The notes: generated from the letters alone by a model not told the origin. Shown: positions 1 through 13,662, numbered from the stretch's first letter. The stretch: DNA of 64,000 nt from an uncultured SAR86 cluster bacterium (GCA_902616715.1 CACMTR010000002.1:124001-188000); one strand, 5' to 3'. Translations and numbers: made by a program.

Positions 1-64
1 GCTTATTTAGAATTTTTTTTGAAATTCCACGCAGAGTCGTTTCTACTTCGGGAAGTTCAGGCAT
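1..64 (-). CDS. mutM: Formamidopyrimidine-DNA glycosylase MutM (Fpg), N-terminus only, truncated by window edge
   Basis: Reverse complement of 1-64 reads ATG CCT GAA CTT CCC GAA GTA GAA ACG ACT... = MPELPEVETTLRGISKKILNK, the hallmark Fpg N-terminus; not in the ORF track. Confidence 0.9.
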   Translation of the reverse strand, partial: MPELPEVETTLRGISKKILNK

Positions 65-65
65 A

Positions 66-1424
66 TTAATCTGTCATAAAATTACTGATGTCATAAATAT
101 CAGCAGGAGATAAGATGCCAGCAGATAATTTGAGATTAAGTTCCGCAATAATAAAATCATATTTAGAAGAATTAAAATCTCTCTGAGCTGAGAAAAAATT
201 TCTTTCTGCATTAAGCAAATCTACGATATTTCTTGTATCAGATTCATACCCAAATTGAGTAGCTCGCAAAGCTGATTGGGAAGATTTTAATGCTTGTTCA
301 CGAGCTTTAACATTCGCTAGGTTTGTGAGTACAGATGAATAAGAAGATTTGATTTGTTGTTTAATTTTTCTTTCCATTAATATTTCTTCTTGTTGGGCTT
401 TTTCAAAATTTGCATAAGCTTCCCTTCTTTCTGAACTTATAAGCCCACCAGCCATTAAAGGCCAGGAAAATTGAAGGCTGTATTTTCTATCTTCAATATA
501 ATTTTCTTCAAAACTAAAATTCCCACCAGCGAAGGAAGGTTGTCTACTATTGTTTCTAGTCACATTAGCGACAAGGTCAACATCTGGGAAATGATCAGAA
601 AGCTTACTTTGCGCATTTCTCTTAGAGGCTCTGGTAGCAAGTTTTGCAGCTTTCAAAGAAAAATTATTAGTTAAGCCCATACCTACCCATTGTTCTTGAG
701 ACTTAGGGTTAGGCGAGCTAACTGGATACGTTTCATTTAAATCAGCTAAATCTGGCGCTTCTCCAATAATTGCAATTAATGCTTCACGAGCAAACTCCAA
801 TTGACCTTGACTAGCAATCCTTGAAACTTGGGATAGGTCATAAAATGCTTGTGCCTCTTGAAAATTTGTAACAGAGGAAACTCCCTCTTCAAAAAGTCTT
901 TTTGCTATGTCTCTTTGCCTCTTGATTGCACTTTCTTCTGCTTGAGCTACTTCCAAATTTTTTATCGCTTTTAATAAGTTGAAATATGTTATCGAAACCC
1001 TAGTTATTGTTTCTTGTTGAGCAAAAGCAAATTTGGCTTTAGCAATTTCGCTCATCGCTTTTCCTTGGCTGAATTGGAACCATCTATCAACCCTAAAGAT
1101 GGGTTGAATTAAATCCGCAGAATATCCATAAGTATTATTTCCAGTACCATCAAAAAAGGTGGATTGAGAACCTCGAAGAACTTCTGATTCATTCCAACTA
1201 GTAATGCCTCTAGTGGTCAGGCTTGGCAAGAGACCTGCTATTCCCTTAGCTTTAGCTTCTTTTTCAGCACGATAAGTTGCTTCTGCTATTTTTAATTCGG
1301 GATCTTTATCTAATGCTAATTCATAAATCTCGGCAAGAGATAATGATTGCCCACTTACAAAAATCGAAAGGAAGAATGAAAAAATAAGAAAATTTAATTT
1401 GAACACATAAGAATTATATATCAT
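66..1424 (-). CDS. tolC: TolC family outer membrane efflux protein
   Basis: 452 aa, signal peptide, SLAEIYELALDKDPELKIAEA and two OEP repeats (NVVDLLNAERNFFSAQRDF-like). Confidence 0.9.
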   Translation of the reverse strand: MIYNSYVFKLNFLIFSFFLSIFVSGQSLSLAEIYELALDKDPELKIAEATYRAEKEAKAKGIAGLLPSLTTRGITSWNESEVLRGSQSTFFDGTGNNTYGYSADLIQPIFRVDRWFQFSQGKAMSEIAKAKFAFAQQETITRVSITYFNLLKAIKNLEVAQAEESAIKRQRDIAKRLFEEGVSSVTNFQEAQAFYDLSQVSRIASQGQLEFAREALIAIIGEAPDLADLNETYPVSSPNPKSQEQWVGMGLTNNFSLKAAKLATRASKRNAQSKLSDHFPDVDLVANVTRNNSRQPSFAGGNFSFEENYIEDRKYSLQFSWPLMAGGLISSERREAYANFEKAQQEEILMERKIKQQIKSSYSSVLTNLANVKAREQALKSSQSALRATQFGYESDTRNIVDLLNAERNFFSAQRDFNSSKYDFIIAELNLKLSAGILSPADIYDISNFMTD

Positions 1425-1463
1425 TTAAAGTTGACACTGTAAACATTATACAAATGATTATAA

Positions 1464-3303
<1,840 letters not shown>

Positions 3304-3311
3304 GAGAGAAC

Positions 3312-3788
3312 ATGATTAAAGTGGGAGAGCAATTACCCTCAGCAAAGCTATTTAAGCTTGGAGAAAAAGGAGTAGATACCATTGACAGTACTGAGTATCT
3401 CGCTGATAAAAAGGTAGCCATAGTTTCTGTACCGAGTGCATTTTCGTCAACATGTTCAATTCAACTCCCTGGTTATATTGAAAAAGCTGAAGAAATTATT
3501 TCAAAAGGTATAGATGAAATTGTTTGCTTAGCAGTGAATAATGCTTTTGTAATGAAAGCGTGGGAAAAGCACCTTGAGGCATCCGACAAAGTAACTTTTC
3601 TATCTGATGGAAATGGTGAGTTTTCCAAAGCTATGGGCCTTTTGGCAGACGCTTCAATGATTGGTTTTGGAGAAATTTCAGCAAGGTACGCTGCTGTTGC
3701 GAATAATAATGTCTTAGAGGCAGTTTTTGTGGAATCGGGAACCGCTCTTGAAGTAAGTACAGCAGAAAATTTACTAAATAATCTTTAA
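3312..3788 (+). CDS. Peroxiredoxin (Prx5-like, redoxin family)
   Basis: 158 aa, VSVPSAFSSTCSIQLPGYIEKA peroxidatic Cys motif; SD taggagag upstream. Confidence 0.85.
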   Translation: MIKVGEQLPSAKLFKLGEKGVDTIDSTEYLADKKVAIVSVPSAFSSTCSIQLPGYIEKAEEIISKGIDEIVCLAVNNAFVMKAWEKHLEASDKVTFLSDGNGEFSKAMGLLADASMIGFGEISARYAAVANNNVLEAVFVESGTALEVSTAENLLNNL

Positions 3789-3790
3789 TT

Positions 3791-5686
3791 TTGGCCAACT
3801 CAAAATATACCGCTGAGTCAATTGAGGTCTTATCGGGATTAGAGCCCGTAAGGAAAAGACCTGGTATGTATACCGATACCTCAAGTCCAAATCACCTTGT
3901 CATGGAAGTTGTAGACAACAGTGTTGATGAAGCAATTGCAGGATACGCAAAAGAAATTTCTGTTTCTCTGCATAAGGATAATTCCATCTCTGTCGAAGAT
4001 GATGGAAGGGGAATGCCAGTTGATTTGCATCCAGAGGAAAAAGTACCGGGCGTTGAATTAATATTTTCTAGATTACACGCAGGAGCCAAGTTCTCTAATA
4101 AGGAGTATGTTTTTTCAGGAGGTTTGCATGGAGTGGGAGTCTCAGTAGTAAATGCTCTTTCAAGTTATCTAAAAGCAGAAATCAAGAGAGATGGCTCTAA
4201 GTTTGCTATTGAATTTACTGACAGCTTGAAAAAAAAAGATCTAAAAAAAGTTGATTCGGTAGGGCAAAGAAATACGGGAACAAAAGTTGTCTTTAAACCA
4301 GATTCAAGTTTTTTTGATACTGAAAAAATTTCATCAAAAAACCTTTCTAACGCTTTAAGAGCTAAAGCAGTCCTTTGTCCTGGACTCACCATAAAATATA
4401 AAGACGAAATTTCTAAAACTAGAGAAGAATGGTGTTACGTAGACGGCTTGGGAGATTATCTGGTAAATGAACTAGGCGAAGGTCTTTATATTCCTGAAAA
4501 ACCAATTGTTGGGGAGCACATTGATAAAGATTCAGCTCTTTCATGGGCACTAGTATGGGAGCGAGGTGAAAAAGAAAAAATTTCAGAAAGTTATGTAAAT
4601 CTTATTCCAACTCCTCAAGGTGGGACCCATGTAAATGGAATGAAAAGCGGAATGACCGAGGCGCTAAAAGAATTTTGTGACTATAGAAAACTAATACCAA
4701 GAGGGGTCAAATTATCATCCGATGATGTATGGAAAAATTGTAATTTTGTTTTATCGGCTAAACTTACAGATCCTCAGTTTAGTGGCCAAACAAAGGAAAA
4801 ATTGTCTTCAAAAGATTTTCAAAATGTAGCATCGTCAATTTCTAAAGATAGTCTTGCAATATGGTTGAATCAACATACTGAAGCGGCTGAAGAAATAGCT
4901 TTTATAGCTATTGAAAATGCTCAGGCAAGAGTGAAAGCTAGTCAAAAAGTTGAAAGAAAGAAGATCACAAAAGGAATAACGTTACCTGGAAAGTTATCAG
5001 ATTGTGTTTCAGGAGAAATCTCAGAGACAGAATTATTTTTGGTTGAAGGAGAATCAGCAGGAGGATCAGCTAAACAGGCAAGAAATAGACAATTTCAAGC
5101 TGTAATGTCGCTTAAAGGAAAAATTTTAAATACTTGGGAAGTTGACACAGATGCTGTTACACAATCACAAGAAGTGAAAGACATCGCTATGGCTTTAGGC
5201 TTGGAACCAGGTTGCAGGACTTTGGAAAATTTAAGGTACGGAAAAATATGTATTTTGGCCGATGCTGATACTGATGGCGCACATATTGCTACACTTATTT
5301 GCGCACTATTCTTAAAACATTTCAGGCCTCTGGTTGAAGCTGGGCATGTGTTTATAGCTCAACCTCCTTTATTTAGGATAGATCAAGGAAAAGAAGTGTT
5401 TTATGCCCTAGATGAAGATGAAAAAGAAAAGATAGTAAAGCAACTAAATTCAAAAAATAAGCAAAAGAAAATTGAGATTCAAAGATTTAAAGGTTTAGGA
5501 GAAATGAATCCAAGTCAGTTAAGAGAGACGACAATGGAGTTAGATGGAAGAAGGCTTCTAAAACTAACTTTAGAAAAAGGCAACACCTCTACTTCGTTAA
5601 TGGATATGTTGTTGTCTAAAAAACGTGCAGGCGATAGAAAAAACTGGTTAGAAACAAAAGGAGACCTTGCTAGCTTAAATGAGTAA
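3791..5686 (+). CDS. parE: DNA topoisomerase IV subunit B
   Basis: [65 protein letters not shown] start. Confidence 0.95.
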   Translation: MANSKYTAESIEVLSGLEPVRKRPGMYTDTSSPNHLVMEVVDNSVDEAIAGYAKEISVSLHKDNSISVEDDGRGMPVDLHPEEKVPGVELIFSRLHAGAKFSNKEYVFSGGLHGVGVSVVNALSSYLKAEIKRDGSKFAIEFTDSLKKKDLKKVDSVGQRNTGTKVVFKPDSSFFDTEKISSKNLSNALRAKAVLCPGLTIKYKDEISKTREEWCYVDGLGDYLVNELGEGLYIPEKPIVGEHIDKDSALSWALVWERGEKEKISESYVNLIPTPQGGTHVNGMKSGMTEALKEFCDYRKLIPRGVKLSSDDVWKNCNFVLSAKLTDPQFSGQTKEKLSSKDFQNVASSISKDSLAIWLNQHTEAAEEIAFIAIENAQARVKASQKVERKKITKGITLPGKLSDCVSGEISETELFLVEGESAGGSAKQARNRQFQAVMSLKGKILNTWEVDTDAVTQSQEVKDIAMALGLEPGCRTLENLRYGKICILADADTDGAHIATLICALFLKHFRPLVEAGHVFIAQPPLFRIDQGKEVFYALDEDEKEKIVKQLNSKNKQKKIEIQRFKGLGEMNPSQLRETTMELDGRRLLKLTLEKGNTSTSLMDMLLSKKRAGDRKNWLETKGDLASLNE

Positions 5687-7907
5687 AGAAGAAAGCTTGC
5701 CAATTGGCGGTTATGCTGAAAAAGCATACTTAGAATATTCTATGTATGTAATATTGGACAGAGCCTTACCTTTTGTCGGAGACGGCCTTAAACCAGTTCA
5801 AAGAAGAATTGTATATGCAATGTCCGAGCTAGGTTTAAAGTCTTCAGCTAAATTTAAAAAAAGCGCAAGAACGGTAGGAGATGTAATTGGAAAATTCCAT
5901 CCTCATGGTGACGGCGCCGCATATGAGGCGATGGTGTTGATGGCTCAAGAATTCTCAACAAGATATCCACTTATTGAGGGTCAAGGAAATTTTGGATCTT
6001 TGGATGATCCAAAAAGTTTTGCAGCCATGCGATACACCGAATGCAGACTTTCATCTTATTCACAAAATCTTTTAACTGAAATTTCTCAAGGCACGGTAGA
6101 TTGGATGCCCAACTTTGATGGCACCCTGATTGAGCCAAAATTTTTACCATCTAGATTGCCTAATGTTTTACTTAATGGAGCTTCTGGAATAGCTGTGGGA
6201 ATGGCTACAGATATTCCTCCTCACAACTTAAAAGAAGTTGTCCAAGCAACTATCGGCCTTTTAGATTCCCCTAAACTTTCAATCAAAGATTTGATGAGTT
6301 TTATACCAAGCCCTGATTTTCCTACAAAGGCTGAAATCATTTCCTCAAAAGAAGAGCTTGAAGAAATTTATACATCAGGAAGAGGCTCTATTAAATTAAG
6401 AGCTACTTATGAGATTGAAAATGGCGAAATAGTTATAAATTCGCTTCCTTACCAAATTTCTTCATCAAAAATACTTGAGCAAATAGCTTCACAAATTGAT
6501 TCAAAAAAAATTACTATGATTGAAGATTTAAGAGACGAAAGTGATGAAACAAACCCAGTAAGAATTATCATTTCACCACGTTCTAATAGAATCGATAAAA
6601 ATGCCTTAATGAGCCATTTGTTTGCGACGACAGAGTTGCAAAAAAATGTTCGTGTCAATCTTAATGCCATTGGTCTTAATGGAAAACCAAGAGTTTTTGA
6701 CCTCAAGGGAATTTTAAAAGAATGGATAAAGTTTAGAACCGAGACGGTTAAAAGAAGACTTCAACATCGACTAGATTGGGTAAATGACCGATTACATATT
6801 TTAGATGGTCTATTAAAAGCGTATTTAAATCTTGACGAAGTGATAAAAATTATCAGAACACATGACGAGCCAAAAAAGGCCTTAATGAAAAAATTTAAGC
6901 TTTCTGAGATACAGGCAAATGCAATTTTAGATATACGTCTAAGACAGTTAGCAAAGCTAGAAGAGGAAGCGATATTGTCAGAAAAAAAAGATCTATCTTC
7001 AGAGGCAAAAGAAATTGAAAAAATTCTAGGCTCTTCAAGTAGATTAAAAACATTGTTAAAAAAAGAGCTTAAAGAGGATTTAGAAGAATACGGTGACGCT
7101 AGAAATAGTGATCTAGTAGAAGCGGAAGAAGCTAAGGCTTTCGATGAGAAAGATTTAATTTCAAATGACCCTATGACTGTAGTGTTATCCAAGAGAGGGT
7201 GGATTAGAGCTGCCAAAGGCCATGAGATAGATCCTGAAAGCCTGCAATATCGAGAGGGAGATGACTTTCTTTCTTCAGTTACCGCACGTAATAGTCAAAA
7301 TGCGGTAATAATCGATAGTTTTGGAAAAGCTTTTACTTTGCCTATTCATAAACTTCCTTCGGCTCGAGGACAAGGAGATCCGGTTTCTAGTAGCATTAAC
7401 TCCCAATCTGGTTCTACATTCGCGGGGGTTGTTGCAGGAACAGAAGAAGAATATTGTTTATTGGCTGCAAATAGTGGATATGGTTTTATTGCAAAAATAA
7501 CAGACCTTCAAACAAAAAATAAATCTGGAAAAGCGGCTTTGAATACAAAAGGAGCAATTCCTCTTGGGCCTGAAAAATTTACTTCATTAGAAAATTCTTA
7601 TATCGCTTCTATCACTCAAGAAGGAAAAATGCTTTTAATTGATTCCAAAGATTTACCAATTCTTTCAAAAGGAAAGGGAAATAAAATTATCAATATTGAT
7701 AAAAAGAAATTTGAATCGAGAGAAAATAAACTGGTCTTTATTAAAACACTTCAAAAAGGATCTGATCTTAAAATATATAGTGGCAAGCAAAGCTATACTG
7801 TCAAAGCTAAAGATTTAGAAAATTTTGTTGGAACAAGAGGTAGAAAGGGAAACTTTTTGCCAAAGGGATATAGAAGAGTAGAAAAATTGGAAGTCATTAC
7901 CGAGTAA
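5679..7907 (+). CDS. parC: DNA topoisomerase IV subunit A
   Basis: [42 protein letters not shown]; overlaps the parE stop (ATGAGTAA). Confidence 0.95.
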   Translation: MSKEESLPIGGYAEKAYLEYSMYVILDRALPFVGDGLKPVQRRIVYAMSELGLKSSAKFKKSARTVGDVIGKFHPHGDGAAYEAMVLMAQEFSTRYPLIEGQGNFGSLDDPKSFAAMRYTECRLSSYSQNLLTEISQGTVDWMPNFDGTLIEPKFLPSRLPNVLLNGASGIAVGMATDIPPHNLKEVVQATIGLLDSPKLSIKDLMSFIPSPDFPTKAEIISSKEELEEIYTSGRGSIKLRATYEIENGEIVINSLPYQISSSKILEQIASQIDSKKITMIEDLRDESDETNPVRIIISPRSNRIDKNALMSHLFATTELQKNVRVNLNAIGLNGKPRVFDLKGILKEWIKFRTETVKRRLQHRLDWVNDRLHILDGLLKAYLNLDEVIKIIRTHDEPKKALMKKFKLSEIQANAILDIRLRQLAKLEEEAILSEKKDLSSEAKEIEKILGSSSRLKTLLKKELKEDLEEYGDARNSDLVEAEEAKAFDEKDLISNDPMTVVLSKRGWIRAAKGHEIDPESLQYREGDDFLSSVTARNSQNAVIIDSFGKAFTLPIHKLPSARGQGDPVSSSINSQSGSTFAGVVAGTEEEYCLLAANSGYGFIAKITDLQTKNKSGKAALNTKGAIPLGPEKFTSLENSYIASITQEGKMLLIDSKDLPILSKGKGNKIINIDKKKFESRENKLVFIKTLQKGSDLKIYSGKQSYTVKAKDLENFVGTRGRKGNFLPKGYRRVEKLEVITE

Positions 7908-7912
7908 AAAAT

Positions 7913-8963
7913 TTATTCATTACTAACATTAGGTATTAATTGTTGGTTCAGTCTTTTCTTCTCCTTTATTTCTTCGATTGCTGCGTTAATTTCAAGGAAT
8001 CTCTCTGGAGTAGCTGGATGAGTCGATGTATGACTCTGATTTATACTTCCAGGATGTTCTACAGCCATGTCACGCCAAAAATCAGCAACATTGTCTATTG
8101 AATATCCGGCTCTTTCCATATAATAGATTCCAACATAATCTGCTTCAGCCTCAAACTCTTGAGAATACATTCTCGCTCCTGCTTGACCAAATACACCTTG
8201 AGTATTTACACCATAATATGCAGCAGCTAAGTCAACTATTGTGCCAAGAAGGGAATTTGTTCTTAATTTTGAAATATGATCCATAATATTATGGCCAAGC
8301 TCATGCGCTATCACGAGTCCTAACTGTTCATCTTCTTCAGCAAATCTAATCATACCTGTTGTTATGCCAATTTGACTTCCATTTGCAAAAGCATTCACTG
8401 AATCATTTTGAACAAGTAAGATTGGATAATTGCAAATTAGATCAGGATCAAACGTAGCAACTCTTTCTTCGCCTTGTCTTTTATAAACTACTTTTAAAGA
8501 ATCTGATTTAACCCTAAGCTTTTCAAGCTCTTTATGAAATTTTTCTTTATCTTCAGTAGCTTTAATATTATTGATCGATACAATTTCATCATTACTTCTA
8601 AGTCCGCTCTTAAAAGCCGAAGAGCTTGGGATAACATAAGTTAATAAAAGCCTATCATCGATTTCGTAAACTTCTTTCTCAACCTCTGAATATTTATCTG
8701 AAGCTACGTAAGCATTAAACATCACCCCAAGTGAGTTAATTGTGTTTTCACATAACTCTGAAGAATTTTTTAAGAATTGGATAACCCACTTTTTGAAGTC
8801 TTTCATACCTAGCTTTAATTTTTTGAAGCGATAATTTTTTCTGAAGTCTTGTTTCTGCATCAAGTGCTTCGCTATCAATACTTATTCTTTGTGTTGAAGG
8901 GCCAGCACAAGAGCTTATCAAAGCAAAAATAAGAAGGAGTGTTATAAATCTAAAATTCGACAC
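7913..8963 (-). CDS. M48 family metallopeptidase, PDZ-containing lipoprotein; reading frame interrupted by one extra base at the T6 tract 8766-8771
   Basis: ORF 8748-8963 supplies a lipoprotein signal (LLLIFALISSCAG); ORF 7913-8878 supplies PDZ and HELGHN zinc motif. Frames join at GYPILK|NSSELCEN if one A is removed. Confidence 0.85.
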
Positions 8964-9016
8964 AATAATATGTTAAGAAATTTTTTTCTTTTAACAAGAA
9001 TTTGATGAGAAATTTT

Positions 9017-10219
9017 CTAAACGATATTTTTATATGCTTTTTCAAACCTTTTAAAACCCTCATTGATCTCTTTATCTGAAATTATAAGAGATGGAGCTAA
9101 TCGAATGGTTTTATCTCCGGCAGCTTGAACAACGATTAAGCCTTCTTTGTAAGCAGATTGAATGAAGTTTGATGATTTAATAGTTTTAAAATCACATCCA
9201 ATCCAAAGACCAGCAGTTCTTATATCTGAAAACATATTATATTTTTCTGACAAAGCGTTTAATTTTTTTGAAAAAGAAATTGTTTTCTTGACGACTCCAG
9301 ATAAAACTTTTTGCGAGGATATAATTTCAACCACTTTTTTCGCAACAATACACGCCAATGGGTTTCCGCCGAAAGTACTGCCATGGGTTCCAGGTTGAAA
9401 AGCTTCGGCTATGTTTTTTTTAGCCAGAGTAGCTCCGATGGGCATTCCTCCACCTAACCCTTTTGCTAGCGTCGAAATATCAGGCGTAACTCCATATCCC
9501 ATATACGCCATTAAAGTACCAGTTCTTCCAATCCCACTTTGAACCTCATCAAAAATCAATAGCGCTTTATGTTTGTCAGCAATTTTTCTTAGGCCTTTTA
9601 AAAATGGATTAGTTGCTCTAATAATTCCTGATTCTCCTAAAATTGGTTCTATAAAAATTGCGGCCGTTTTTTTTGAGACAATTTTTTCTACTGACGCAAG
9701 ATCATTAAATTTTGCTCTTTTGAAGCCTTTTAATAATGGTCCAAAACCAGTTTTTTGCATTTTCGAATCTCCGGCACTTATATTCAACATAGAGCGCCCA
9801 TGAAAAGCATCAGTGAATACAATTATTTCATTCTTTTCTAACTTGCCTTGATCATAAAAGTATCTTCTTGCTAGTTTTATAGCAGCTTCATTAGCTTCAT
9901 TACCAGAATTCGAGAAGAAAACTTTATCAGCAAAAGTTTTTTTTGCTAATAATTCGCTTAGTTCTAATGCAGGTTCGTTGTAGAGATAGTTACTTACATG
10001 CCAAAGCTTAGTCGATTGAGCTTTTAAAACTTTAATAAGTTCAGGATGAGAATGACCAAGGCAGGTAACAGCAATTCCGCCGCCGAAATCAACGTAATTA
10101 TTTCCATTTGAATCCCATAAAATTGATTTTTTCCCTTTGATAGGGGTAAACCATGCGGGAGCGTAATTAGGAGTTAACGCTGTTCTATCAATAGAATTTA
10201 TTATTTTCTTAGCCATCAA
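9017..10219 (-). CDS. argD: Acetylornithine/aspartate aminotransferase family (class III PLP)
   Basis: DSNGNNYVDFGGGIAVTCLGHSHPEL, FSNSGNEANEAAIKLAR, DEVQSGIGRTG, LAKGLGGGMPIGA. Confidence 0.88.
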   Translation of the reverse strand: MMAKKIINSIDRTALTPNYAPAWFTPIKGKKSILWDSNGNNYVDFGGGIAVTCLGHSHPELIKVLKAQSTKLWHVSNYLYNEPALELSELLAKKTFADKVFFSNSGNEANEAAIKLARRYFYDQGKLEKNEIIVFTDAFHGRSMLNISAGDSKMQKTGFGPLLKGFKRAKFNDLASVEKIVSKKTAAIFIEPILGESGIIRATNPFLKGLRKIADKHKALLIFDEVQSGIGRTGTLMAYMGYGVTPDISTLAKGLGGGMPIGATLAKKNIAEAFQPGTHGSTFGGNPLACIVAKKVVEIISSQKVLSGVVKKTISFSKKLNALSEKYNMFSDIRTAGLWIGCDFKTIKSSNFIQSAYKEGLIVVQAAGDKTIRLAPSLIISDKEINEGFKRFEKAYKNIV

Positions 10220-10261
10220 AAAAATTAATTAAAATGATTTGGTTTAATATAGCAATTTAAT

Positions 10262-10750
10262 ATGGTTACTGCAGATCGCCTCGAAACAAATCATACATTT
10301 AGATTGACTTTAACGCCAAATCGTTCGATTTCGTGGAGAGGTAATATGCTTTTTTTAATGTTAATTTCAACTCCCATTTTAATAATTGCTTTTGGGTTTT
10401 TATACATTGGCGCTCCAATAATTCTTCCATTTGCAGGACTAGAAATTCTAATAGTTTTATACGCTTCGTATTGCGTTTATCAAAAAACCAATAAACAAGA
10501 AATAATAACCATTTCTCCAGAAAAATTAATTATCGAAAAAGGAAGATTTAGACCTGAAACTTCAATTGAATTCATTAGGGAGTGGGCGTATGTTTTTGTA
10601 GAAAAAGCGAAACACCCTTGGTATCCAATTCATATTGTTATTTCCTCTAAGGGTGAAAGAGTTCCTGTGGGAGACTTTTTAACTGAAGATGATAAGAAAA
10701 TCTTGATAGAAAAAATGGACGAAATAATTAGAGAAATAAGAGTTATTTAG
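10262..10750 (+). CDS. DUF2244 family membrane protein
   Basis: 162 aa with NRSISWRGN start, two TM segments and a C-terminal REW/HPWYPIHIVISSKG region. Confidence 0.7.
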   Translation: MVTADRLETNHTFRLTLTPNRSISWRGNMLFLMLISTPILIIAFGFLYIGAPIILPFAGLEILIVLYASYCVYQKTNKQEIITISPEKLIIEKGRFRPETSIEFIREWAYVFVEKAKHPWYPIHIVISSKGERVPVGDFLTEDDKKILIEKMDEIIREIRVI

Positions 10751-11909
10751 CTCTTTGATTGAAACGTCTGCCGATCATTGCAGATGCTATATTTACTTTT
10801 TGGACATCAATAGTTCCCCCCGCAATTCCCCAACCAAATGCATCTCGGACTTTTCTTTCCATGCCATATTCTTTGTTAAATCCGTATCCTCCCATAAGTT
10901 GCATTGCTGAAGTTGTTACTTCTCTAGCAATTTCATTTGCAAAACATTTTGCGCTGCTTGATTCTAGGATGTCTGGCAAACCGTTAGCTGCGTTAAAAAC
11001 AGCACGATGAATTAATAGTCTAGAAGCTTCAACTTTCATCAACATGTCTGCTAACTTAATTTGTACTGCTTGAAAATCTACTATTGGCTTGCCAAATTGT
11101 TCACGTTCCTGAACATATTCTTTAACATAATCTAATGCGGAAGAAGCTTGAGCTAGAGCCATAGTCGCATTACCACATCTTTCTAAGTCAAAAGTTTCCA
11201 TGAGTTTTTTAAAACCATCTTCAGGCTCAACCAATAAATTTTCTAAAGGTACCTCTACATTATCAAAGTAAATATCTGCTGAGGGAATCCCTCTCCAACC
11301 CATTAAACGCTCGCTATTTCCAAATGTTAGACCAGGGGTATCTAAATCTACAAAAACCGCACCAATTCCTTTAGCAGCAGGAGCATCTGACATTTTTGCA
11401 TACACAACATATCCATCGGAGTGACCAGCTCCAGAGCACCATCTTTTGTTACCATTGATAACAATTTTGTCGCCTTTGATCTCTGCTTTAGTTTTAAGGT
11501 CTGTTAATCCAGTGCCTGCTCCTGGTTCCGACATACTTACAGCAACTACTTTTTCTCCTTTACAAACTTCAGGAATAATTCTTTTCTTTAGAGCTTCGGT
11601 ACCGAAATGTTCAATTACCTTAACTGGACCCGCATTGGCTTCAAAAACTGGCCATCCCACAGCGGAAGAGATTTTTCCGAATTCTTCTAAAATTATTATT
11701 GCATCAAGGTTTGATAATCCTTGACCACCATATTCTGTTGGCGCGTTGACACCGAGAAATCCCAATTCTCCAATTTTTTTTAATACGTCTTTTGGTACTG
11801 GACTTGCAGACTCTTCCATCTCATTAGCAAGAGATGTAAGTTCATTGACAGCGAATTCACGTGCTACTTTTTGTAATTCTTGCTGATCTGAAGTAAGTTT
11901 AAAGTCCAT
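10743..11909 (-). CDS. Acyl-CoA dehydrogenase family protein
   Basis: MDFKLTSDQQELQKVAREFA, SMSEPGAGTGLTDLKTKAE, QLMGGYGFNKEYGMERKVRDA; start placed at MDFKLT rather than the upstream MCIINFLI. Confidence 0.9.
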   Translation of the reverse strand: MDFKLTSDQQELQKVAREFAVNELTSLANEMEESASPVPKDVLKKIGELGFLGVNAPTEYGGQGLSNLDAIIILEEFGKISSAVGWPVFEANAGPVKVIEHFGTEALKKRIIPEVCKGEKVVAVSMSEPGAGTGLTDLKTKAEIKGDKIVINGNKRWCSGAGHSDGYVVYAKMSDAPAAKGIGAVFVDLDTPGLTFGNSERLMGWRGIPSADIYFDNVEVPLENLLVEPEDGFKKLMETFDLERCGNATMALAQASSALDYVKEYVQEREQFGKPIVDFQAVQIKLADMLMKVEASRLLIHRAVFNAANGLPDILESSSAKCFANEIAREVTTSAMQLMGGYGFNKEYGMERKVRDAFGWGIAGGTIDVQKVNIASAMIGRRFNQRAK

Positions 11910-11951
11910 AATTAGGAAGTTAATTATACACATTGAGTTAAAATCATCATC

Positions 11952-12374
11952 ATGAATGAAGATAAATTTCCATTACCGAATGGATATAAAAAGATAGAAC
12001 AGACAGAAAGTCATATATCTCATATTGGACAAGGTTTTTATAAAAGAAATGACAGCGGTAATTTAGTTATGGCTTTTTGGATAAGACCTGAAAATGGAAA
12101 CTCTGGAGGCGTAGCCCATGGTGGAATGTTAATGAGCATTGCAGATTATTGTCTGTGTTCTGCAGCAATGGAATCTCGGGAAAATTATGCAGCCACTGTA
12201 AGTTTTAGATGTGAATTTATTGCTCCAGCAAAAGTCGGACGTCTTTTAGAAATTTTCCCAAAAATTGATAAAGAAACAAAAAGTCTTGTTTTTGGACAAG
12301 GTAAAATTATATGTGACGGCGAAGTGGTTCTTAATTTTTCTGGAGCAGTAAAAAAAATCTTAAAAAGTACTTAA
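11952..12374 (+). CDS. PaaI-type hotdog thioesterase
   Basis: 140 aa, GGVAHGGMLMSIADYCLCSAA motif. Confidence 0.8.
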   Translation: MNEDKFPLPNGYKKIEQTESHISHIGQGFYKRNDSGNLVMAFWIRPENGNSGGVAHGGMLMSIADYCLCSAAMESRENYAATVSFRCEFIAPAKVGRLLEIFPKIDKETKSLVFGQGKIICDGEVVLNFSGAVKKILKST

Positions 12375-13613
12375 TTTTTTTTGAACTAAAATTCCCTTTA
12401 ATCTAGCTATATCTGGAATTCCTTTTAAATATTTTATTGATGCTTCCCCTTGAATTAAAGGCCTTAAATATCTTCTACCTGCATTTGTAATTCTAAATCC
12501 GTCATTTGAAATAAATGCAGCAGGTAATTTTTTTTCCACATTAGCTATATTTTTTAAAGAGGCTTCAGAAACTGTCCATTTATAAGGCTGGTCACTGACT
12601 CGTCTAATAGTCGGCATCACTCCTGTTTTACCGCTCAAAGCGAGTTGAACGGCATATTTTCCAACCGCATATGCCTGATCTAGATCTGTTTTGGATGCAA
12701 TATGTCTTGCTGATCTTTGGAGATAATCAGCTACCGCCCAATGATTCTTTAAACCTATTTTGGTTACCATCGATGCAAGAACTGGTGCGACTCCACCTAG
12801 CTGCTTATGGCCAAAAGCATCAACTGATCCTGAATCTGCTAAAAATTTTCCAGTTTTGTATTTAACTCCCTCAGAAGCTACAACAACACAGTATCCAAAT
12901 CTTTGAGTTTTTTCTTTCACAGTCTTTAAAAACTTAGCTTTTTCAAAAGGTATTTCAGGAAGCAAAATAATATGTGGTGGATCTTCAAATTCGTTCCCCG
13001 CTAGACATGACGCTGCGGCAATCCATCCAGCATTTCTGCCCATAACTTCTAAAATAAAAACTTTGGTTGAAGTTTCCGCCATGCTTTTAACGTCAAGTCC
13101 AGCTTCTAGAGTTGAAGTCGCTACATATTTAGCTACTGATCCAAAACCAGGAGAACAATCAGTGAAAGGAAGATCGTTATCAACAGTCTTAGGAATACCA
13201 ATACACTGAAGAGGAAACTTTAACTTCTTGGCCATCTCAGAAACTTTGAAAGTTGTGTCTTGACTATCCCCACCTCCGTTATAAAAAAAATAACCTATGT
13301 CGTGAGCAGAAAATACTTCGAATAACCTTCCATACTCTTTTCTTTGTTTGACCGGGTCTTGCAATTTGAAACGACAAGATCCAAAAGCTCCTCCAGGAGT
13401 TTGTCTTAATTTTGCAATGGTAGATTTGGACTCTTTGGAAGTATCAATGAGCTCTTCATTTAAAGCTCCTAAAATTCCATTTTTACCAGCTAGAACCTTA
13501 TTTATTTTCGAAGATTTATTAACTGTTTCAATTACCCCACATGCCGAGGCATTTATCACAGAAGTAACTCCCCCGGATTGAGCGTAGAAAGCATTTTGTT
13601 TTAGAGCCATCAA
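12360..13613 (-). CDS. 6-phosphofructokinase, probably PPi-dependent type
   Basis: YNGGGDSQDTTFKV and IGIPKTVDNDLPFTD (PKTxDND rather than PGTIDND), MGRNAGWIAAA. Confidence 0.85.
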   Translation of the reverse strand: MMALKQNAFYAQSGGVTSVINASACGVIETVNKSSKINKVLAGKNGILGALNEELIDTSKESKSTIAKLRQTPGGAFGSCRFKLQDPVKQRKEYGRLFEVFSAHDIGYFFYNGGGDSQDTTFKVSEMAKKLKFPLQCIGIPKTVDNDLPFTDCSPGFGSVAKYVATSTLEAGLDVKSMAETSTKVFILEVMGRNAGWIAAASCLAGNEFEDPPHIILLPEIPFEKAKFLKTVKEKTQRFGYCVVVASEGVKYKTGKFLADSGSVDAFGHKQLGGVAPVLASMVTKIGLKNHWAVADYLQRSARHIASKTDLDQAYAVGKYAVQLALSGKTGVMPTIRRVSDQPYKWTVSEASLKNIANVEKKLPAAFISNDGFRITNAGRRYLRPLIQGEASIKYLKGIPDIARLKGILVQKKLSTF

Positions 13614-13662
13614 ACAAATATAACTGAAAAAAGTATTTCTGTGAAAAGGATATAATTTACAA

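Noticed and set aside
6761-7216. Long antisense ORFs such as 6761-7216, 25769-26212, 40787-41173, 43623-43955
   Set aside because: Antisense to well-supported genes, Ser/Phe-rich products with no recognisable motif; typical shadow ORFs in AT-rich genomes.
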